DNA of 10,325 bases from Bacteroidales bacterium (GTDB taxonomy: Bacteria > Bacteroidota > Bacteroidia > Bacteroidales > UBA932), in assembly GCA_016285215.1 (NCBI GenBank), contig JAEEQI010000086.1, positions 1 to 10,325 of the forward strand. Direction: 5' to 3'. Each line of letters begins with the position of its first letter. Position 1 is the first letter of the stretch. The notes under the pieces are model-generated. The model was not told the DNA's origin. It did not search any database and saw only the letters and a program-made list of their open reading frames with translations. Position numbers and translations under genes: made by a program. Of this stretch, positions 5,964 through 10,325 are shown one piece after another.

Positions 5964-8600
5964 CTAATCAATGTCTTTAATCATATGTACATCTCTCTGC
6001 GGGAACGGGATGGTAATGCCGTTCTCATTCAGTATCTTGTAGATGAGTTCTTTGCACTGATACCGGTATTCAATTTGCTCAGACACCAGCACATACTGTC
6101 TCACCGCCACATTCACGGAACTGTCCCCGAAGTCGTCAAAACGGATATAATGCCCGTAGGTGGGCTCCACGATATCCCGGCCAAACTTGTCCTTGGTCTT
6201 GAGCACTTCCAGACCTTTCTCCAGCGCCTCCCTTACCTTCTGGAAATCGGTTCCATAGGCAACGCCCACCTTAATAATGGTGAGCTCGTAGGCGTTGTTC
6301 CGGGTCAAGTTGGTGAAGCTCTTGCTGAACAGGGATGCGTTCAGGAAGGCTACCTGGGTGCCAAAGAGCGTTTCTACCAGGGTGGTCTGGTAATTGATGT
6401 CCACCACCTTGCCACGTACACCGTCGCAATCAATCCAGTCTCCAACCCTCAGGCGGCCGCCCATGAGCTGGATGCCGTAAATGAAGTTGTTGATGATGTC
6501 TTTGAGGGCCAGACCCACGCCGGCCGAAAGACCACCGGCTATAAGCCCCAGCGATCCGGTAGGGATGTTGAGCCTGACGACGAAGAGGTCCAGATAGACA
6601 AACCAGATGAACACGCTGATAAGACTGTTGCCCAGGGCCAGGTTAATCTCGTTGTTCTGGACGGTCTTGCGGTTGTACTTGCGGAGGAAACGGCGGTACT
6701 TGAAAGTCTGCCACGTGATGTGGATGACCTTGTTCAAATAGCGGAATACGGCGAACATCGCGGTCAGGAACAGGATGTCATAGACCGATATCCGGAAGTC
6801 TCCCTGCCGGAAGAAGGGCTCCTCAAAAATGGTATAGTACAAGTCGTTGAACTCAAAGATGTTCAGCGCCAAATTCATGCAGGTAGGGATGGAAAACAGG
6901 ACCATGCAGGGGATGATGACCTCCCGGATCATATCATAGAACCAGGTGGCACTGAACTGCAGCTGGTCTTTGGCCACTCCCGTTACATAGGTGGTCTTGG
7001 CTTTATAGGCCGAAATCCGTTTGTCCAGCCGCTTGTCCTTGTACTGGAGCGTGAGACTCCAGACAGAGGCAATGGCCAGGATGAAGGCCAGCTGGAAATA
7101 CCACCAAACCATAATGATGAGCGCCAGGAAAATGTAGCCCACCCAGCTGGTAACCATAGCGGCGGCCGTTATAAAGAGCGAAACCCATCCAATCACCATA
7201 TCGGTCTGGTCTGTCTTTTTGCTGCTCCGCAAATTGGCCGTCAGCTGCCACAGCGTCAGGATCAGCAGCAGCGGCGGGAATACATAATTCAAAACGGCAT
7301 TGGGCACAAACAGCACGCGCAGACTGATCACGAACAGGGCCGAGAAGATGGTGGGCACGTAGATAAATACGCCGCTTTTGAGTTTGGAGGGTTCCAGTCT
7401 GATGAGCAGGGCCGTGTTGATGGCCATAAGCAGCCAGATGAAGGCGCGCATAATGCTCATTCCCTTGCGCGCTATGTCGTCATCTACGTTCTCATAGCTT
7501 AGAACCACAAACAGGACACAGGCCAGCAGCAGGGCCAGATAGGGCTTCTGTTCCCTGGTTATCCGCTTTCCGATGGGTTTTACAAAGCGGTAGAGGGGGA
7601 GCAGCAACAGGGCCGAAAGTGCCCAGAGAATGATAAACAATACAAAGTAAAAGACCAGCCAGTAGAGCTTGGCCAGGTTGGACAGCTGATAGTTATTGGT
7701 AATGGTCTCTCTCAGATTTCTGCCGTCCCGCTCTTCTTTGAGCAGAATCTGTGCGGAGGAGACGCCAAATTTATCGACCAGGGCGGCCTTGGCTTCGTCC
7801 CAGTACTGACCGGGATTTCTCAGGATGGCAAACCAGGGAGTCTGTCCCTCTGCAAATACTTTGTTCTCGAGGATATCATAGTAATTCCTGGCGTACTCGT
7901 ACGATTCCTTCATACGGATCTCGGCCTCCCGGTAATGGGTGCTGTCGGCCAGAACGTGGTCGCGCCTCTCGGCATACAGTTTCAGCAGTTCGGAGGCGTA
8001 CAGCAGGCAGGAGTCGCGGTCTATCTGGCCGGCTTCGCTCAGAATAAACGCTTCATCGGATTCCAAGATGGCCTTCACCTGTTCTTCCAGTTCCTGCTGC
8101 AGGAGGCTCTCGTTCTGCAACAGGTGCACGTCCAGCGTATCGTTGTGGTAGGCCAGGCTGTCCGGCACCACTTCCACGTCCCTGAGTTCCGGAGGGAGAC
8201 GGCGCAGCGACTCAATCAGGCGCGCATACCGCTTCATCTCCAGGTCCATGGTGAACACTATGCGGTCGTAGGGCGTGCGGTTTTTATTGTAGTCGTTGTA
8301 TTCCTGGCTCACCTTCTCCAGGGCATAGCTGATGTCAAAGGTGTATCCTTGCTTTTGGGAATACAGCATCAGGGAGAGGTCGTTGCACTTCTTGACGATG
8401 TCCACCATTTTCTGGTGCTGCAATTCGTACTTGCCCTCCATCTCTTCCCTCGAATGGTCGATTCGCAAATAATCGTAATACAGTTCTCGACGGAGGTTGG
8501 AAAGCGTTGCGTCCAACCCCATTCCCGTGAAAACGGCCATTGCAGGAACGGCCACGACAACCAGTCCTACCAGGATGGTTATTAGTTTGTGTTTTTTCAT
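5964..8600 (-). CDS. Large MscS-family mechanosensitive ion channel with N-terminal extracytoplasmic domain
   Basis: An 878-residue channel, about three times the size of E. coli MscS (286 residues). Residues 6-24 form an N-terminal membrane segment or signal. Residues about 25-310 are hydrophilic, charged and largely helical, probably periplasmic. From 311 to about 676 there are roughly nine or ten hydrophobic helices. The MscS core is unmistakable: the Gly/Ala-rich pore helix at 680-712 (G-S-L-G-L-I-A-G-G-L-S-A-G-V-G-L-A-L-K-D), then the beta domain (714-765, with R-V-G-D-W-I and the F-L-N-A-S strand in place of the usual V-P-N-S), and the C-terminal alpha/beta domain ending I-P-F-P-Q-R-D-V-H (864-872). 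The family opens under membrane tension and releases solutes in hypo-osmotic shock. It is the first gene of the six-gene minus-strand operon, with its promoter presumably in the 116 bp upstream. The layout resembles MscK-type multi-helix channels, but the extracytoplasmic domain is shorter and I would not assign a subfamily. Confidence 0.94.
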   Translation of the reverse strand: MKKHKLITILVGLVVVAVPAMAVFTGMGLDATLSNLRRELYYDYLRIDHSREEMEGKYELQHQKMVDIVKKCNDLSLMLYSQKQGYTFDISYALEKVSQEYNDYNKNRTPYDRIVFTMDLEMKRYARLIESLRRLPPELRDVEVVPDSLAYHNDTLDVHLLQNESLLQQELEEQVKAILESDEAFILSEAGQIDRDSCLLYASELLKLYAERRDHVLADSTHYREAEIRMKESYEYARNYYDILENKVFAEGQTPWFAILRNPGQYWDEAKAALVDKFGVSSAQILLKEERDGRNLRETITNNYQLSNLAKLYWLVFYFVLFIILWALSALLLLPLYRFVKPIGKRITREQKPYLALLLACVLFVVLSYENVDDDIARKGMSIMRAFIWLLMAINTALLIRLEPSKLKSGVFIYVPTIFSALFVISLRVLFVPNAVLNYVFPPLLLILTLWQLTANLRSSKKTDQTDMVIGWVSLFITAAAMVTSWVGYIFLALIIMVWWYFQLAFILAIASVWSLTLQYKDKRLDKRISAYKAKTTYVTGVAKDQLQFSATWFYDMIREVIIPCMVLFSIPTCMNLALNIFEFNDLYYTIFEEPFFRQGDFRISVYDILFLTAMFAVFRYLNKVIHITWQTFKYRRFLRKYNRKTVQNNEINLALGNSLISVFIWFVYLDLFVVRLNIPTGSLGLIAGGLSAGVGLALKDIINNFIYGIQLMGGRLRVGDWIDCDGVRGKVVDINYQTTLVETLFGTQVAFLNASLFSKSFTNLTRNNAYELTIIKVGVAYGTDFQKVREALEKGLEVLKTKDKFGRDIVEPTYGHYIRFDDFGDSSVNVAVRQYVLVSEQIEYRYQCKELIYKILNENGITIPFPQRDVHMIKDID

Positions 8601-8617
8601 AACTGTGGTTCAATGAC

Positions 8618-8648
8618 CATAGTTAGCTATTTTTTCTGAAAAACACAA
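8618..8648 (-). promoter_or_regulatory. Candidate Bacteroidetes-type promoter for the mscS-led operon
   Basis: Read on the minus strand, TAACTATG (8625-8618) matches five of the six fixed bases of the Bacteroidetes -7 consensus TAnnTTTG, and a TTG (8648-8646) lies exactly 20 bp upstream, within the usual spacing for a -33 element. Transcription would start near 8611-8612 and leave a leader of about ten bases before the ATG at 8600. The match is imperfect, as expected for an activator-dependent promoter, and the repeat array lies immediately upstream. Confidence 0.4.
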
Positions 8649-8667
8649 CGAAATAATGTTTCAGAAT
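8634..8667. promoter_or_regulatory. Additional TTCTGAAA half-sites, one inverted relative to the tandem repeat
   Basis: The core ttctgaaac of the tandem repeat recurs twice nearer the channel gene. The sequence gtttcagaat at 8658-8667 is a perfect 10-bp inverted copy of 8701-8710, and ttctgaaaaac at 8634-8644 is a partial copy in the direct orientation. With the tandem repeat this gives four related elements in about 77 bp, covering most of the intergenic region and flanking the putative -33 box. They may be extra binding sites for the same protein, or allow looping or stem formation. Confidence 0.5.
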
Positions 8668-8672
8668 GCATA

Positions 8673-8710
8673 TTTTGCAAATCCTGAAACCTTTTTGCAA
8701 ATTCTGAAAC
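8673..8710. repeat. Tandem 18-bp direct repeat phased at exactly 20 bp, candidate operator
   Basis: Two copies of ttttgcaaatYctgaaac lie at 8673-8690 and 8693-8710. They differ at one base (c at 8684, t at 8704) and repeat at exactly 20 bp, about two helical turns, so a protein would contact the same face of the DNA. AraC-family proteins commonly bind such same-face tandem sites through two helix-turn-helix motifs. The repeat lies between the AraC-type regulator gene, transcribed toward it, and the channel gene, upstream of the candidate promoter. The regulator link is inference. Confidence 0.7.
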
Positions 8711-8716
8711 TCGAAA

Positions 8717-9799
8717 CTACTCAGAAGAGCTGTGCATCCACGTTGTTACGGTGGTTCCCATGTTTTGTTTGAACGTAGCGCTAAAGGTGCTATAGCTGTG
8801 GAAACCGCTCTCGTGAGCCAGCTGCTGTGCCGTGAAAATCCGGTGGTTGGCTACCGCCTCGTGATACAGGCGAACAAAGTGGCGGATGCGGAGATTGTTG
8901 ATGTATGCGTTATAGGTAATGCCCTGCTGGGCAAAGTGCTGGCTCAGATAATACCGGTTGGTGCCAATGCTCTGGGCCAGATGGGCCAGGGTGAGGTCGT
9001 GCTGCAGGTAAAGCTGTCCTTCCTCGCAGTGCTTCTGGAGAAGAGGGCCTATGGTGGAGGGGATGGCCGGGGCGGCATTCTTGGGCCCTTCTTCGGCCTG
9101 TTCTGCCAAGGAGGGTTCTCCCAACTGTTGCAAAGTCTCTATTCGCCACAAAAGCAGGCCCACAATCAAGATGTTGTCTATCTGCAGGAGATAGAGGTGG
9201 AAAGGGGCCTCGGAGGTGCTGCTGTACAGCAGGAAGAACAGCAGGAAGACCGCCAGGATCAGAAAGCTCAGCCGGATCTCCTTGTGCTCCAGGTCTGCGT
9301 AGTTGTCCTTGAGCCAGCGTCCATAGCGCCGGACGGAAAGGCACATATACAGCATCAGCAGCACAAATAGAAACAAGACGTAATAGAACAGGGGATTCTG
9401 CACGCCGTCGTCTTTCCGGATAATCCCAACGGCCACCATAAGGATGACCGGGACCATGGCCACAAGCACGGGCCAGGAGGGCCGGTGCCGGTCTTGCAGC
9501 ATAGACAGCAGGATTCCCGCAATGGTGGGAATGTAGAGCAGAATATCCAGGCCGCAGACCGTCAAGTACTTGATGGGCGAAGGGGCCAGGGCATAGAGGA
9601 TCCAGAAAACGTGGCTGAGCGCCAGGGCTATCAGAAAGAGCGCCGCCCATCTTCTCAGGCGGACCGGAGACGTCACCTCCGGCGCTATGGCATTGGCCCG
9701 ACGCAGCAGCAGATAAAGGGACGCCACCGTGTCAAGCATAATTACGCCACCGTAGAGGATGACAAAGAATATGTCTTGTAATATAGCTTGCTCTTCCAT
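8717..9799 (-). CDS. Membrane-embedded AraC-family transcriptional regulator (7-TM N-terminus plus HTH domain)
   Basis: A 360-residue protein in two parts. Residues 1-220 are very hydrophobic with seven likely helices (about 8-32, 51-71, 78-100, 110-127, 137-155, 177-193, 201-219). A charged linker follows (about 221-250). The last ~100 residues (258-357) are an AraC-type DNA-binding domain: a first helix-turn-helix around L-T-L-A-H-L-A-Q-S-I-G-T-N-R-Y-Y-L-S (269-286) and a second around T-A-Q-Q-L-A-H-E-S-G-F (323-333) with S-T-F-S-A-T-F-K (337-344). The usual C-terminal P-x-x-(F/Y)-R block is replaced by T-T-V-T-T-W-M, a small departure from the consensus. It should sense a signal in or across the inner membrane and bind DNA from there. 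It lies upstream of the channel operon in the same direction, with the repeat array in between, so it is the obvious candidate regulator of the operon. The start at ATG 9799 follows a palindromic leader. The ligand is unknown. Confidence 0.9.
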   Translation of the reverse strand: MEEQAILQDIFFVILYGGVIMLDTVASLYLLLRRANAIAPEVTSPVRLRRWAALFLIALALSHVFWILYALAPSPIKYLTVCGLDILLYIPTIAGILLSMLQDRHRPSWPVLVAMVPVILMVAVGIIRKDDGVQNPLFYYVLFLFVLLMLYMCLSVRRYGRWLKDNYADLEHKEIRLSFLILAVFLLFFLLYSSTSEAPFHLYLLQIDNILIVGLLLWRIETLQQLGEPSLAEQAEEGPKNAAPAIPSTIGPLLQKHCEEGQLYLQHDLTLAHLAQSIGTNRYYLSQHFAQQGITYNAYINNLRIRHFVRLYHEAVANHRIFTAQQLAHESGFHSYSTFSATFKQNMGTTVTTWMHSSSE

Positions 9800-9805
9800 T
9801 TTGGA

Positions 9806-9830
9806 ATGCTAAGTTAAAAAAACTTAGCAT
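9806..9830. repeat. Perfect 10-bp inverted repeat with a 5-bp A/T centre in the divergent region
   Basis: The arms atgctaagtt (9806-9815) and aacttagcat (9821-9830) are exact reverse complements separated by aaaaa. The repeat begins 6 bp upstream of the AraC-type gene's start codon and shares no obvious core with the 8.6-8.7 kb repeats. On the minus strand a weak -7-like TAAGTTTT (9826-9819) lies inside it, so a bound protein would occlude that gene's own promoter, or the transcript could fold in front of the start codon. Neither side carries the U-run expected after a terminator stem, so I read it as an operator or leader hairpin. Confidence 0.65.
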
Positions 9831-9853
9831 AAAAAACGCAGAAACTCATGCTT

Positions 9854-9882
9854 TTTGTCTTCATTTATTCTTTGTATCTTTG
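9854..9882 (+). promoter_or_regulatory. Bacteroidetes-type promoter for the DUF5674-like gene
   Basis: TATCTTTG at 9875-9882 is a perfect match to the -7 consensus TAnnTTTG, and TTTG at 9854-9857 provides a -33 element with 17 bp between the boxes, at the short end of the usual spacing. Transcription would start around 9887-9890, only about ten bases before the ATG at 9897. No Shine-Dalgarno sequence fits in that leader. This is the clearest promoter in the window and supports the Bacteroidetes assignment. Confidence 0.65.
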
Positions 9883-9896
9883 TCAAAATTGAAATC

Positions 9897-10238
9897 ATGC
9901 AGATTCTTCAGCAACCCATATCCAGAGAAACGCTCCGCAAGCTGGCCCAAAACACGTTTGGCGATATGATCAAATGCGTGGCCGATGTCGAGGAGGGTCT
10001 GTTGGCCCTTGATGCCGATCTACACGCCGACCTGGAACGTATGCTTCTGGAGAATGGTTCCGCACAGGAAAACCTTTGGGGCTTCAACCTCTGGGTGGAG
10101 GAAGAGGGCGAGGATTTCATCGAATTCGATTCGCTCATCAATATCCGCTCCTGGCAGGGAAATCCTTCCAGGGATGTGGAGGATCCTGAAATCCGGGAGG
10201 CCATCAAAGCTATTGTCGATAAATTCATTACTGCATAG
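9897..10238 (+). CDS. DUF5674-like small protein of unknown function
   Basis: A 113-residue soluble, acidic protein with no signal peptide or membrane segment. I recognise the pattern as DUF5674: an N-terminal P-I-S-x-E-x-L-x-x-L-A (residues 7-17), F-G-D-M-I-K (21-26), D-A-D-L-H-A-D-L-E (39-47), G-S-A-Q-E-N-L-W-G-F-N (54-64), E-F-D-S-L-I-N-I-R (76-84), and Q-G-N-P-S-R-D-V-E-D-P-E-I-R (87-100). The family name is recall; the conserved blocks are visible. Its biochemical role is unknown to me. I chose ATG 9897 because it follows a good promoter by a short leader; a TTG at 9855 would lie inside the -33 box and add 14 unconserved hydrophobic residues. Its stop codon directly abuts the next start codon, so the two form a pair. 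The high content of conserved charged residues (His43, Asp45, Glu76, Asp78, Arg84, Arg92, Asp93) would suit an enzyme or a nucleic-acid-related fold, but that is speculation. Confidence 0.75.
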   Translation: MQILQQPISRETLRKLAQNTFGDMIKCVADVEEGLLALDADLHADLERMLLENGSAQENLWGFNLWVEEEGEDFIEFDSLINIRSWQGNPSRDVEDPEIREAIKAIVDKFITA

Positions 10239-10325
10239 ATGCAACACAGGTCGCTGGAAAATGGCCGTTGGGCCGAACTGAGTTTTCCGCAGCAGATGGC
10301 CAACATCGGCAGCGAGACTTCCCGT
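10239..10325 (+). CDS. Start of a second small protein, truncated by the window edge; unknown function
   Basis: Only 29 residues are visible. The ATG at 10239 follows the TAG of the DUF5674-like gene with no gap (TAGATG), so reinitiation by the same ribosomes is likely. The block W-A-E-L-S-F-P-Q-Q-M-A-N-I-G-S-E-T-S-R (residues 11-29) reminds me of a small helical protein family seen in gut Bacteroidetes, Firmicutes and candidate phyla, in which L-S-x-x-x-Q-M-A-N-I-G-S-E-V-x-R near the N-terminus is conserved, but I know no function for it. The codon use and the coding frame up to the edge look like a real gene. The rest lies outside the window. Confidence 0.6.
   Translation, partial: MQHRSLENGRWAELSFPQQMANIGSETSR

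Noticed and set aside
5877..7502. Long plus-strand open frame (about 540 codons) opposite the MscS gene, rich in His, Gln, Gly and Val
   Set aside because: It lies antisense to a clearly homologous channel gene and partly to the phosphatase gene. Its composition is what reverse reading of biased codons gives, and it has no recognisable domain or promoter.
8634..8710. Repeats considered as a small CRISPR array or mobile-element ends
   Set aside because: Only two full copies occur, separated by 2 bp, with no spacers, no cas genes and no transposase nearby. The 20-bp phasing next to a regulator fits protein-binding sites better.
9806..9830. Palindrome considered as an intrinsic terminator
   Set aside because: The stem is AT-rich, has no U-run on the 3' side on either strand, and sits between divergent gene starts where no transcript needs to end.
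9855..9896. Upstream TTG start for the DUF5674-like protein
   Set aside because: The extra 14 residues are hydrophobic and unlike the family start, the TTG lies inside the putative -33 element, and the ATG at 9897 matches the family's usual N-terminus.
10020..10306. Minus-strand open frames opposite the DUF5674-like gene and its downstream partner
   Set aside because: They lack any recognisable pattern and oppose conserved plus-strand coding blocks with a good promoter.

Overview
The window reads as a gut-type Bacteroidetes chromosome, most likely Bacteroidales, with moderate GC (roughly half, judged by eye). The evidence is AT-rich gene leaders without clear Shine-Dalgarno sequences, a good match to the Bacteroidetes promoter consensus (TTTG / TAnnTTTG) in front of the one plus-strand gene pair, a TPR lipoprotein fused to a SpoIIE-type phosphatase, and a Gcw_chp/TorF-type outer-membrane protein. 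The genus cannot be named from the sequence. I see no tRNA, rRNA, CRISPR array, insertion sequence or phage gene.

Layout: from about 9.8 kb down to the left edge everything is on the minus strand. In transcription order: a 7-TM membrane protein ending in an AraC-type DNA-binding domain (9799-8717); a 116-bp intergenic region with a 20-bp-phased direct repeat, inverted half-sites and a candidate promoter; a large MscS-family channel (8600-5964); a TPR-TM-PP2C/SpoIIE phosphatase with a lipoprotein-like N-terminus (5962-3902); an unrecognised six-helix inner-membrane protein (3867-3298); a TorF/Gcw_chp-like outer-membrane beta-barrel (3301-2603); an amidohydrolase-3 family enzyme (2579-924); and a type-B carboxylesterase (921 to the left edge, cut off). 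The last six genes are separated by 1, 34, -4, 23 and 2 bp, so they look like one operon driven from the repeat-containing region. On the right, divergent from the regulator and across a 97-bp region with a perfect 10-bp palindrome, lies a plus-strand pair: a DUF5674-like protein (9897-10238) and, directly abutting it, the start of a second small protein that runs off the window.

How the genes may work together (inference): the operon joins envelope sensing (membrane-embedded AraC regulator, mechanosensitive channel, periplasmic TPR phosphatase) to an outer-membrane pore, an unknown inner-membrane protein and two cytoplasmic hydrolases with no signal peptide. One reading is uptake and stepwise hydrolysis of an ester/amide compound under an envelope-linked regulator. 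Another is an envelope-stress operon to which the hydrolases have been added. Each protein belongs to a known family or fold. The combination, the operator array and the small DUF5674 pair are the parts I do not recognise as a described system.
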